Source: a bacterium (GTDB lineage Bacteria; DRYD01). Taken from it: 44,591 bases of DNA. The position numbers and the translations under genes were made by a program. Shown here piece by piece: positions 25,007-36,430 of this stretch (position 1 is its first letter; each line of letters opens with the position of its first letter). The stretch spans positions 44,457-89,047 of the forward strand of contig JAUQQQ010000008.1 of the NCBI GenBank assembly GCA_030549815.1, given 5' to 3'. The notes beneath the pieces were generated by a model. It saw nothing but the letters and a program-made list of their open reading frames with translations. It made no database searches and had not been told where the DNA came from.

Positions 25007-25594
25007 ATGGAAGAAAAAAAAGAAGAAATAGAATTAGTAGAAAGTGAGGATAAACTTAAAAGTCATCCTAACTCGGAATGGTATATTATCCATACTTTAT
25101 CGGGGATGGAGGAGGAAGTTAAAAATAATATCGAAGTAAAAGCTAAAAATTTAGGTTTGGATAAGAAAATATTTAGATTAGTAGTTCCATTTGAAAGAGA
25201 AATTAAGAGAAAAGGGGGAAAGCAAAAAGAGGTTAAGAAGAGAATATTTCCAGGTTATGTATTTGTAGAAATGATTCTTGACAACGAAACTTGGAGTTTT
25301 ATCAAAGCTATTCAAGGTGTTACTGGGTTTGTTGGCCCTCAGAACAAACCTACTCCTTTGACCTTTGAAGAATTAATGAAAATAAGACCTTTTATTGAAG
25401 GTAATATTCCTACGAAGAGGGTTGATTTAAACATTGGTGATAGAGTTAGAATTACCTACGGGCCGTTTGTTGATAGTCAAGGTGTTATTGAGAAGATTTT
25501 CCCTGAAAAAAGTAAGGCGATTGTTTCCATAATAATATTTGGAAGAGAAACTCCTATAGAGGTTGATTTGAATGAATGTGAAAAAATAGAGTAG
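25007..25594 (+). CDS. nusG: Transcription termination/antitermination protein NusG
   Basis: NusG binds RNA polymerase and couples it to Rho or ribosomes. The NGN domain begins at EWYIIHTLSGMEEEV and contains FPGYVFVEM and VTGFVGP. The KOW domain is IGDRVRITYGPFVDSQGVIE near the C-terminus. An acidic 20-residue N-terminal extension (MEEKKEEIELVESEDKLKS) precedes the NGN domain. Start ATG 25007 is preferred over GTG 24998 because AAAGGTG is well placed for it. Length 195. Confidence 0.98.
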   Translation: MEEKKEEIELVESEDKLKSHPNSEWYIIHTLSGMEEEVKNNIEVKAKNLGLDKKIFRLVVPFEREIKRKGGKQKEVKKRIFPGYVFVEMILDNETWSFIKAIQGVTGFVGPQNKPTPLTFEELMKIRPFIEGNIPTKRVDLNIGDRVRITYGPFVDSQGVIEKIFPEKSKAIVSIIIFGRETPIEVDLNECEKIE

Positions 25595-25609
25595 TAAGGG
25601 GTTGGTAGT

Positions 25610-26077
25610 ATGGCAGTTAAAACAAAAGAGAAAATGGCGGCTGCTCCTAAGGGGCAAAAAGTTTTGGTTGCTACTTTAACATTATATTTGGAGGCGGGTA
25701 AAGCTACTCCTGCTCCTCCAGTTGGACCTGCTTTAGGACAATATGGATTAAACATAGCAGAGTTCTGTAAAAACTATAATGCTCAAACTGCTAAAATGCA
25801 GGGATACATAGTTCCTGCTATTGTTTATGTTTATAGTGATAGGACTTATAAATTTGTTTTAAAAACTCCTCCTACTTCGAGTTTAATATTAAAGGCTTTG
25901 GGGATAGAAAGTGGAAGTCCTCAGCCTAACAGACAAAAAGTTGGAAAGATAACAAAAGATAAACTAATAGAAATAGCAAAAATGAAGTTACCCGATTTGA
26001 ATACAAGAAATATTGAAACTGCTGTAAAAATAATTGCTGCACAAGCAAAAAATATGGGAGTTGAAGTTGTTGAATAG
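25610..26077 (+). CDS. rplK: Ribosomal protein uL11
   Basis: uL11 forms the GTPase-associated centre with 23S rRNA. ATPAPPVGPALGQYGLNI is the invariant N-terminal segment. TYKFVLKTPPTSSLILKALG and the C-terminal rRNA-binding LPDLNTRNIETAVKIIAAQA are typical. About 15 additional residues (MAVKTKEKMAAAPKG) precede the usual start. Length 155 versus about 141. GGGGTTGG precedes the ATG. It lies between nusG and rplA in the usual order. Confidence 0.98.
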   Translation: MAVKTKEKMAAAPKGQKVLVATLTLYLEAGKATPAPPVGPALGQYGLNIAEFCKNYNAQTAKMQGYIVPAIVYVYSDRTYKFVLKTPPTSSLILKALGIESGSPQPNRQKVGKITKDKLIEIAKMKLPDLNTRNIETAVKIIAAQAKNMGVEVVE

Positions 26078-26091
26078 GAGGTAAAAGAAAT

Positions 26092-26802
26092 ATGTCAAGA
26101 TCAAAAAGATATTCTGCTGTAGTTGAAAAAATTGACCCTAATAAAAAGTATCATCCTTTTGAAGCTATCGAGTTTTTGTTGAATTCCTGGCCCTCAAAAT
26201 TTGATGAAATGTTTGAATTACATGGGAAGTTATCTATCGATCCAACAAAATCTGATCAAACTGTTAGGACGAATGTTGTTTTGCCTCATGGTATCGGTAA
26301 ATCGCCAGTTGTTTTAGTTTTTGCTCAGGGAGATTTAGCTGATGAAGCAAGAAAAGCAGGTGCAGATTATGTTGGTGGTAATGATTTAGTAGAGCAAGTT
26401 AAAAAAGGTGAAGTTAAGTTTGATGTAGCTGTATCAACAATGGATATGATGCCGATTATTGGTAAGCAATTAGGTAAAGTTTTAGGACCAAAGATGCCAA
26501 GCCCAAAGGCAGGAACTGTTGGGAATAACGTAAAACAAATTGTTGAAGAGTTGAAAAAAGGAAAAATTCAAATAAGAAATGATAAATTAGGTAATTATCA
26601 TATACCATTGGGTAAGGTTTCTTTTGGTAAGGAAAAAATTTATGAGAACTTATTGGCTGCTGTTAAGACATTGTTACGTGCAAAACCACCGACTGCTAAA
26701 GGTAATTTTATTGAAACAGCATATATTTCTACTACGATGTCTCCTTCGCTTAAAATAGATAACAAAACTTTGATTGATCTTGCTGAGAAATTTGATTTCT
26801 AA
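26092..26802 (+). CDS. rplA: Ribosomal protein uL1
   Basis: uL1 forms the mobile L1 stalk near the E site and often represses its own operon. GKLSIDPTKSDQTVRTNVVL, MMPIIGKQLGKVLGPKMPSP and KAGTVGNNVKQIVEELKKG are diagnostic. The C-terminal TTMSPSLKID is the usual ending. Length 236 is normal. AGGAGG precedes the ATG, 14 bp after rplK. rplJ, rplL and rpoB do not follow, which breaks a widely conserved gene order. Confidence 0.98.
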   Translation: MSRSKRYSAVVEKIDPNKKYHPFEAIEFLLNSWPSKFDEMFELHGKLSIDPTKSDQTVRTNVVLPHGIGKSPVVLVFAQGDLADEARKAGADYVGGNDLVEQVKKGEVKFDVAVSTMDMMPIIGKQLGKVLGPKMPSPKAGTVGNNVKQIVEELKKGKIQIRNDKLGNYHIPLGKVSFGKEKIYENLLAAVKTLLRAKPPTAKGNFIETAYISTTMSPSLKIDNKTLIDLAEKFDF

Positions 26803-26818
26803 TATAGGGAGGGCTTTT

Positions 26819-27508
26819 ATGCTTCTAAGGTTTAACTATCCCGTAGGAAAGACTTTGAAATATGTTGCCAAAAGTAACACTGTAAGGCAAATCTCTAAAT
26901 CCATAGAAAATATTGATACCTCAAGATTGATATATTTTTCTGATATTGAATTGAAAACTATTGCTAAGGATGAGGAAGGTTTTCATATAAGGATAAGGGT
27001 TTCTAATAGGCAACCTGATGAGACAATAGATGAGGAAATAAAAACAGTTATAATACCTGTTACAAATCAAGTGATATACATGTTAGTTGATGAATTTGGC
27101 AATATTTTGGAATCTGCTGGTAGTCAGGAAGTTAGCACTTTAGTATTTCCCGAGTATGAAGTTGAGGTAGGTCAATATTGGACAAGTGTTATAAAGTTCA
27201 ATTTGCCTGGGTATAATAAATATATGGATATTAATGTTGAGTATGCAATAAAAAAAATAGAAAATGAAGTTGTTTTTATTGAGGGAAGAAGTGCGGAAAG
27301 TAGCGTCTCTATTCCTATCGATATGGAAAGTATCAGTGGGCAAAAAAGGACTTTACAAGGTAGTTTTATCGTAACTATAAATTCTTACTTTGAATTTGAT
27401 ACTTCTATTGGAACTAATAGATTACAGGAAGTTAATATTGAAACAATAATAAAAGTTGAAGATTATGTTATGGAAAATAATGTCCACAATTTGGTAAAAA
27501 TGGTGTAA
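26819..27508 (+). CDS. Uncharacterised beta-rich protein between rplA and pheT
   Basis: I do not recognise a family. The 229 residues have no signal peptide or membrane segment and alternate in a way that predicts mostly beta strands (for example HIRIRVSNRQ, VIIPVTNQVIYMLVDE, EVVFIEGRSAESSVSIPID). The opening FNYPVGKTLKYVAK recalls secreted beta-sandwich proteins of the DUF6263 kind ('G..l.Y'), but without export signals. ATG 26819 is supported by AGGGAGGG at 26806-26813. It is co-linear with rplA (16 bp) and pheT (1 bp). Its presence at the position of rplJ is unusual. Confidence 0.75.
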   Translation: MLLRFNYPVGKTLKYVAKSNTVRQISKSIENIDTSRLIYFSDIELKTIAKDEEGFHIRIRVSNRQPDETIDEEIKTVIIPVTNQVIYMLVDEFGNILESAGSQEVSTLVFPEYEVEVGQYWTSVIKFNLPGYNKYMDINVEYAIKKIENEVVFIEGRSAESSVSIPIDMESISGQKRTLQGSFIVTINSYFEFDTSIGTNRLQEVNIETIIKVEDYVMENNVHNLVKMV

Positions 27509-27509
27509 G

Positions 27510-31363
<3,854 letters not shown>

Positions 31364-31378
31364 AAGGGAATGGTATTT

Positions 31379-32317
31379 ATGAAGGATATAGTTGTTCTTG
31401 AAGAAGTAACAAAGAAATATGGTGAGAAAGTTGCAGTTGATAGGATTTCTGTTAATTTTGAAGAGGGTAGGATTACAGGTTTTTTAGGATTAAACGGTGC
31501 GGGTAAAACTACGACAATGAAAATTATTACTACTTATTTTAAGCCTACATCTGGAAAGGTTTTTGTTGATTCTTTTGATGCTGTTGAAAATCCTTATAAA
31601 GTAAGAAAAGTTATAGGGTATCTACCAGAAAATTTTCCGATTTACGATAATTTAACTGTTCTTGATTTTTTAAGATTTGTTGCTATGGCTAAAGATGTTG
31701 TCGATGTAGAAAAGGAAGTTGATAAAGTTATCGATTTAGTTGGTATAAAAAATTATAAAAATAGGTTTTTGAAAGAATTGTCGAAAGGTTATAAGCAAAG
31801 GGTAGGTATTGCACAAGCGATAATAGGCGAGCCTAAGGTAATAATCCTTGACGAACCAACACAGGGATTGGACCCTGCTCAAATAATAGAAATTAGAAAG
31901 CTCATAAAAGAATTGTCTCATGATAAAACAATTATTCTAAGTACTCATATAATGCAGGAAGTTGAGGCTATTTGCGATAATGTTGTTATAATTCATAGAG
32001 GAAGTATTAAGTTAAAAGGAAAAATCTCGGATTTAAAGAAAGAAATGCAAGGTTACCTGACGGTTGAATATTTTATTGATAATATGAATGAAGAAAATAA
32101 AAGGGTTATAGTAGATGTTTTAAAAGAGTTCGGTTTGACTCCTGATTTTGGTATCAATACTTTTGAATTTAGTATAAAGAAAGATGACGAATATAGAATG
32201 AAAGAGATAAATAAAAGGTTGATTGATAGTGGTGTTGGAGTAATGTATGTTAATAGAAGTTCGGTTTCTATGGAAGATTTATTCCTGAAAGTTATAAAGG
32301 AAGAGAATAATAATTAG
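31379..32317 (+). CDS. ABC-2 type transporter ATP-binding protein
   Basis: The ATPase drives the membrane protein encoded next. Walker A is GLNGAGKTTTMK, the signature ELSKGYKQRVGIAQA, Walker B IILDEPTQGLDP and switch ILSTHIMQEVEAICD. The motif FLGLNGAGKTT and about 80 additional C-terminal residues match the CcmA/GldA subgroup, which in several phyla pairs with GldF-type permeases. ATG 31379 fits AAGGGA at 31364-31369; the in-frame ATG at 31370 is too close. The substrate is unknown. Confidence 0.92.
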   Translation: MKDIVVLEEVTKKYGEKVAVDRISVNFEEGRITGFLGLNGAGKTTTMKIITTYFKPTSGKVFVDSFDAVENPYKVRKVIGYLPENFPIYDNLTVLDFLRFVAMAKDVVDVEKEVDKVIDLVGIKNYKNRFLKELSKGYKQRVGIAQAIIGEPKVIILDEPTQGLDPAQIIEIRKLIKELSHDKTIILSTHIMQEVEAICDNVVIIHRGSIKLKGKISDLKKEMQGYLTVEYFIDNMNEENKRVIVDVLKEFGLTPDFGINTFEFSIKKDDEYRMKEINKRLIDSGVGVMYVNRSSVSMEDLFLKVIKEENNN

Positions 32318-32339
32318 TATTTAGCGTAGAGGTGGTTGT

Positions 32340-33125
32340 ATGGATTTCAAGAAGGTAAATTTGATTGCTTCTAAGGATATAATGGAGTATTTGTCTACGG
32401 TATTTCCGTTTATATCGATGTTTGTGGCACTTTGTTTTTTGAGTATTTTTTTCATAAGTGCGGTCTATGCATTTTTTCAGGCTGCTTTTGTTGCACAGGC
32501 ATTTCCTTCTTTTGCAAAGAATTTCAATGTTAATGATATGATTGTTACTCCTTATCTTGGTTTTGTTGCTTTTTTTAGTATTTTAATTATTCCTATAATA
32601 TCTGCGAAAGCTTTTTCTCAGGAAAGAAAACTGAAAACTATAGAACTTTTATTTACTTACCCTTTTAGAGAAATAGAGTTGGTGTTTGGGAAAATCATTT
32701 CTTCGTTCATCATTTATTTTGTATTTTTGTTTTTTGCTTTTCTTTATTTAGTATTATTTATATTTGTTTATTCTTTTATTAACAAGGGTGCAATGGATTT
32801 TTCAATAGTCATTTCTGGTTTTATTGGGTTATTATTATTGGGATTGTCGGTTATATCTATCTCTGTTTTTGTTTCTACTTTTGTTGATGATATTGTCCCT
32901 GCATGGGCTATATCTTTGGTTATTGTCCTTATCTTTTGGTTGATAGGGTATACAGGAGACTTTGCAAATGTTATGTATAAAAATTTTGTAAAGACTATTT
33001 CTTTGGGGAATAATTTTGAGAATTTTTCTAAGGGAGTTATAGATTTGAAAAATGTTGCTTATTTTCTATCTTTTAATTTGTTGTTTATTTATTTGTCAGT
33101 AATATCATTGATGGAGAAAGATTGA
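32340..33125 (+). CDS. ABC-2 type permease (GldF/NosY-like)
   Basis: Six membrane segments are visible across 261 residues. The stretch ISAKAFSQERKLKTIELLFT matches the 'R.f..Er..gT.E.L.T.P' loop of ABC-2 permeases, followed by YPFREIELVFGKII. A GGTGG lies before the ATG. The ATPase partner is 22 bp upstream. The GldG-type extracellular subunit usually found next to GldF is missing; proline dehydrogenase overlaps the stop by 1 bp instead. Substrate unknown. Confidence 0.87.
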   Translation: MDFKKVNLIASKDIMEYLSTVFPFISMFVALCFLSIFFISAVYAFFQAAFVAQAFPSFAKNFNVNDMIVTPYLGFVAFFSILIIPIISAKAFSQERKLKTIELLFTYPFREIELVFGKIISSFIIYFVFLFFAFLYLVLFIFVYSFINKGAMDFSIVISGFIGLLLLGLSVISISVFVSTFVDDIVPAWAISLVIVLIFWLIGYTGDFANVMYKNFVKTISLGNNFENFSKGVIDLKNVAYFLSFNLLFIYLSVISLMEKD

Positions 33126-34066
33126 TGTCTTTAATTAAATCGGTTATCATATCAATACTTAATAATCCTGTGGCAAAAGGTATTTCTCGTATTCCTTCTG
33201 TTAAAAAGTTGGCTTTTAGGTACGTGGGAGCTGAAAAAATAGAAGATTTTATTCCTAAAATGGAAGAAATATTAAACAGTGGTTATAAAATAACTATATC
33301 TTTTCTTGGAGAACATTACACAGATAAACATAAGGTTGAAGGATATTTTAGGAACGTAATTAATATAATCGAGAAGGTTAATAATTATCAAAACATAAGT
33401 GTGTCGATTAAATTGACTGCATTGGGGCTTAGTATCGATTATGAGTATTGTAAAGAAAATGTAAGTAAAATATTGAACTTTTCTTCGCAGTTTAATATCA
33501 GAATTCATATTGATATGGAGGAATCTGTATATCTTGATGATTCATTGAAGATTTTTGATTATTTTAGGAAAGAGTTGAAATATAATAATTTAGATATAAC
33601 CTTTCAAGCTTATTTATATAGAACTCTAAAGGATATGGAGGATAGAATTTTTTCTTATGAATGGGAATCTAAACCATTGGTTAGGCTGTGTAAAGGAGCG
33701 TATAAGGAACAATTTGATAAGATATTTCCAAATAAGCAGAAGATCGATGAAAATTATTATAACCTTGCTGTAAAAATGCTAGATAATATAGATAAAGTTT
33801 ATCCTGCTTTTGCTACTCATGATGCTAAGTTAATTGAAAAAATAAAGAGTTATGCTACTTTTAAAGGTATTTCAAAGGATAATTTTGAATTCCAAATGCT
33901 TTTTGGAGTTCTTCCTGACGTTCAGAAAAAAATAATAGAACAAGGATATAATTTAAGAGTATATATTCCAATAGGGTCAGAATGGTATGAATATTTTGTT
34001 AGAAGAGTAGCAGAGAAACCATCTAATTTATTCATACTTATTTTCTCATTAATTAACAAGAGTTAG
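33125..34066 (+). CDS. Proline dehydrogenase (monofunctional)
   Basis: This FAD enzyme oxidises L-proline to pyrroline-5-carboxylate, passing electrons to quinone. Family blocks are NISVSIKLTALG, VRLCKGAYKE, YPAFATHDAKLI, FEFQMLFGV and the C-terminal RVYIPIGSEWYEYFVRRVAEKPSN with the R-R-x-x-E flavin/substrate site. Length 313 matches the small bacterial/Thermus form. Pyrroline-5-carboxylate dehydrogenase is not in the window. The ATG overlaps the permease stop (TGATG). Confidence 0.95.
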   Translation: MSLIKSVIISILNNPVAKGISRIPSVKKLAFRYVGAEKIEDFIPKMEEILNSGYKITISFLGEHYTDKHKVEGYFRNVINIIEKVNNYQNISVSIKLTALGLSIDYEYCKENVSKILNFSSQFNIRIHIDMEESVYLDDSLKIFDYFRKELKYNNLDITFQAYLYRTLKDMEDRIFSYEWESKPLVRLCKGAYKEQFDKIFPNKQKIDENYYNLAVKMLDNIDKVYPAFATHDAKLIEKIKSYATFKGISKDNFEFQMLFGVLPDVQKKIIEQGYNLRVYIPIGSEWYEYFVRRVAEKPSNLFILIFSLINKS

Positions 34067-34067
34067 T

Positions 34068-35507
34068 ATGGATATAAAAAATGTAATTTCAAGGTTAATA
34101 TTAGTAGATATACAAGATCCGGCATTGTTGGAAAAGTATCCATTTGCTGGTTATATTCTATTTTACAAAGACATAGATCAATCTATAAATGGATGGAAAA
34201 AATTGAAAGATTTTAATAAATACTACAAGGAATTTTATTTAAATAATTTCGGTTTTGATGTTTTAAGAAGCATTGATCAGGAGGGTGGAGTTGTTTTTAG
34301 GTTTGACTATCCTGATTTTCCTGCTGTTTGTTCCCAATTTTCTGTTAAGGATGAAGAAAGTGCTTATTTAATTGCTAAATTGAATGGATTAATCTTAAAA
34401 TTCTTGGGCTTTAACGTAAATTTTTCTCCTGTTATGGATGTTAATACTAACAGAAGAAACCCTATTATTGCAGTTAGAAGTTTTGGGGATGATTTTCAGA
34501 GAGTTGCTAGAATGTCTAAGAAATATCTTGAAGCTTACATACATACTTGCATTATATCAACGGGAAAACACTTTCCGGGACATGGTGATACTGACGTAGA
34601 TAGTCATATAGATCTTCCAATATCTGTATTATCGAAGGAACATCTTTACCCTTTTGAATATAACAAAGAAGTTTTGCCTTCTATAATGACTGCTCATGTA
34701 GTTTATAAAAATATTGATTCTTTACCTGCGACTATTTCGAAAAAAGTGATCGATTTATTTCAACCTTTTAACGGAATTATTTTTTCTGATGCACTTAATA
34801 TGAAAGCTTTGAATTGTTATGATTTTAACTATGTTCTTGTTTCTGCGATTCTTGCTGGTGTTGATGTTTTACTTATTCTTGGAGATGATGAATTAAAAAT
34901 CCAATCTATAGAATTTCTTGCTAAAGAAGTAGAAAAAAATGATTTATTGAGAAAAATTATTATTTCAAAATATGAAAAAGTAAATAAATTTTTGGAAAAA
35001 TGGAGCAATAGTAATGAAGATAACGAAGAATTTTTAATAAATCAAATTGAAAATTTAAAAAAATGGATGATTTATGATTATAGGATTCCTGTTATTGAAA
35101 AAGGGGATAGAAAAAGGTTCTATAATTTGTTGAAAAATCAAAATTTAAAAGTTGTTATTTTAAGTAGCCCATACATTAAATTAATAGGTATTAATGAAAA
35201 GATTAAAGAGGTTTTTATTACTTGTTTTAAAGAAAAAAACATTGATTTTATTGAATTGGTTGAAGTAAAAGATATAGATTTACAAATTGATCAGGAGAAT
35301 ACAATTTTTGTGAATTTAGTTTTGGATGATTCTTATAAAGAGCTTATTAGCAAATTTGATGGTGCTATAGTTTTCAGTTTTGCTAATCCTTATTTAGAAG
35401 GTAGTTGGGTTGTTAATTTTGGTGGTTTTTCAAGAGTTCATTTGGATAGGTTTATTAGTTGGTTCTACGAAGTTGGAGAAGGAATGAGTAAAATTAATGT
35501 AGTATAA
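34068..35507 (+). CDS. nagZ: GH3 glycoside hydrolase, NagZ-type beta-N-acetylhexosaminidase
   Basis: NagZ removes GlcNAc from muropeptides during peptidoglycan recycling. DQEGGVVFR and FSPVMDVN are barrel motifs. KHFPGHGDTDVDSH supplies the Asp-His general acid/base dyad that distinguishes NagZ from other GH3 enzymes, and IIFSDALNMKAL carries the nucleophile Asp. No signal peptide is visible, so it is cytoplasmic. A C-terminal region of about 140 residues (from 340) resembles the additional GH3 domain of two-domain NagZ forms. It begins 1 bp after proline dehydrogenase and ends 9 bp before tRNA-Leu. Confidence 0.9.
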   Translation: MDIKNVISRLILVDIQDPALLEKYPFAGYILFYKDIDQSINGWKKLKDFNKYYKEFYLNNFGFDVLRSIDQEGGVVFRFDYPDFPAVCSQFSVKDEESAYLIAKLNGLILKFLGFNVNFSPVMDVNTNRRNPIIAVRSFGDDFQRVARMSKKYLEAYIHTCIISTGKHFPGHGDTDVDSHIDLPISVLSKEHLYPFEYNKEVLPSIMTAHVVYKNIDSLPATISKKVIDLFQPFNGIIFSDALNMKALNCYDFNYVLVSAILAGVDVLLILGDDELKIQSIEFLAKEVEKNDLLRKIIISKYEKVNKFLEKWSNSNEDNEEFLINQIENLKKWMIYDYRIPVIEKGDRKRFYNLLKNQNLKVVILSSPYIKLIGINEKIKEVFITCFKEKNIDFIELVEVKDIDLQIDQENTIFVNLVLDDSYKELISKFDGAIVFSFANPYLEGSWVVNFGGFSRVHLDRFISWFYEVGEGMSKINVV

Positions 35508-35516
35508 GAATAATGT

Positions 35517-35601
35517 GGGGGAGTGGCGGAATTGGCAGACGCGTTGGACTTAGGATCCAATGGGTTTCACGCCCGTGCGGGTTCAAGTCCCGCCTCCCCC
35601 A
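35517..35601 (+). tRNA. tRNA-Leu(UAG)
   Basis: The acceptor stem GGGGGAG (35517-35523) pairs with CTCCCCC (35594-35600), discriminator A at 35601. The D-arm begins TGGCGGAATTGGCAGACGC, as in leucine tRNAs. The anticodon stem TTGGA/TCCAA encloses CTTAGGA, giving anticodon TAG, which reads CUN. A long variable arm and the T-arm GCGGG-TTCAAGT-CCCGC follow. CCA is not encoded (CAC follows). It lies 9 bp after nagZ and probably shares its transcript. Confidence 0.97.
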
Positions 35602-35729
35602 CACCTGTATCTATACTGTATCTACTTCAGCAAAAAATCCAAACGAAAAACAACAAGACCAAGAAAGAAAACAACATAAGTAATAATTCACAATGTAAAA
35701 TTTGAAAGTTTGTATTTAGGGTAAAAAGT

Positions 35730-35747
35730 AATAAAGATATCTTTATT
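35730..35747. repeat. 18-bp perfect palindrome
   Basis: AATAAAGATATCTTTATT is an exact inverted repeat with no spacer, centred on GATATC. It stands in non-coding sequence 130 bp after tRNA-Leu. It could be an operator or a weak hairpin at the 3' end of the transcript. By chance, an AT-rich genome gives some such palindromes, so the meaning is uncertain. Confidence 0.4.
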
Positions 35748-35759
35748 CCATTCTACTAA

Positions 35760-35884
35760 TTCAAATTTATCAAAGATAGTGATGGAGATGGTTATAATCA
35801 AAAATTGTTTTATTTTAGAAGATAAGGGTAGATGGAAAAGGGAAAGTGTATGTTACAGAATGTAATTATAATGGTTCTAATTAA
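35760..35884 (+). pseudogene. Possible remnant of a frameshifted coding sequence
   Basis: Two short open stretches join with one frameshift near 35818. The first reads IKDSDGDGYNQKLFYFR and the second VDGKGKVYVTECNYNGSN before a TAA at 35882-35884. DSDGDGYN resembles calcium-binding thrombospondin type 3 or dockerin-like loops of extracellular proteins. A stop directly precedes the first part. The fragment is too short to be certain; chance is a real alternative. Confidence 0.25.
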
Positions 35885-36158
35885 ATTCTTTTGTAATAAA
35901 AATAGAATAAAAAAGTGTTAGGAGAAAAGGAATGGTAAAAATATGTAATTGGCTATATGTTAGTGTCAGGATGTTTCAATTGAAGAGTTGTGTTAAAAAA
36001 AATAGAAAATTTAATTGAATCATAAACATCTGTTACATACATACTGAATCTTTTTTCTCTCTTCTGTTTGTATAATTTATCGAAGCAAAGGACTCTTTTT
36101 ATAAACACAAATTTACAAACACAATTAGTTCTTAGCCTAAATCATGAAATATAACAAA

Positions 36159-36332
36159 TTAACAAAGTGCTTTTTTAAATATGTAAACTAAAAAACTTTC
36201 TGTTGCTATAATTTGCATTATTTTTTTATCTTTTTGGCTATATATTTCCTTTATTGTTTGTTTTTTTTCTTTTGAATACTCTTCTGTATTTTCAAAATTC
36301 TTTTTGTTTTTTAGATATTCGGTTTTTGTCAT
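36159..36332 (-). CDS. Small lysine-rich protein downstream of dnaA
   Basis: I do not recognise it. The 57 residues begin MTKTEYLKNKKNFENTEEYS and are about 23% lysine and rich in Glu, then end with a short hydrophobic segment (SFLVYIFKKALC). AAAAAGGAG lies nine bases before ATG 36332; a TTG at 36341 is in frame but too close. It follows dnaA on the same strand after 98 bp. The good ribosome binding site is the main support. A regulatory or nucleic-acid-binding role is only a guess from charge. Confidence 0.5.
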   Translation of the reverse strand: MTKTEYLKNKKNFENTEEYSKEKKQTIKEIYSQKDKKIMQIIATESFLVYIFKKALC

Positions 36333-36430
36333 TTTAATCAACTCCTTTTTAATAAAAATTTACTTATTTTTTGTTTATTGATGTTTTCATTGTTGGTAAC
36401 TCAAAGTTGTAAAAAAAATGTTAAAATTAG

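Larger units (their letters stand above)
35602..36158. other. Intergenic stretch without a convincing gene
   Basis: These 557 bases lie between the plus-strand tRNA-Leu and the convergent Lys-rich small gene. All frames are broken by frequent stops. I see an 18-bp palindrome and a possible coding remnant, both listed separately. There are no DnaA-box-like repeats, no tRNA and no intrinsic terminator that I can recognise. Base composition is even more A-rich than the neighbouring genes. Confidence 0.7.

Noticed and set aside
35523-35705. 60-codon frame starting inside tRNA-Leu(UAG)
   Set aside because: The first part is the tRNA read as codons; the rest has no support.
35602-36430. oriC next to dnaA
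   Set aside because: I searched by eye for TTATNCACA-like boxes in both orientations and found no cluster; dnaN is also absent. The origin may lie elsewhere.
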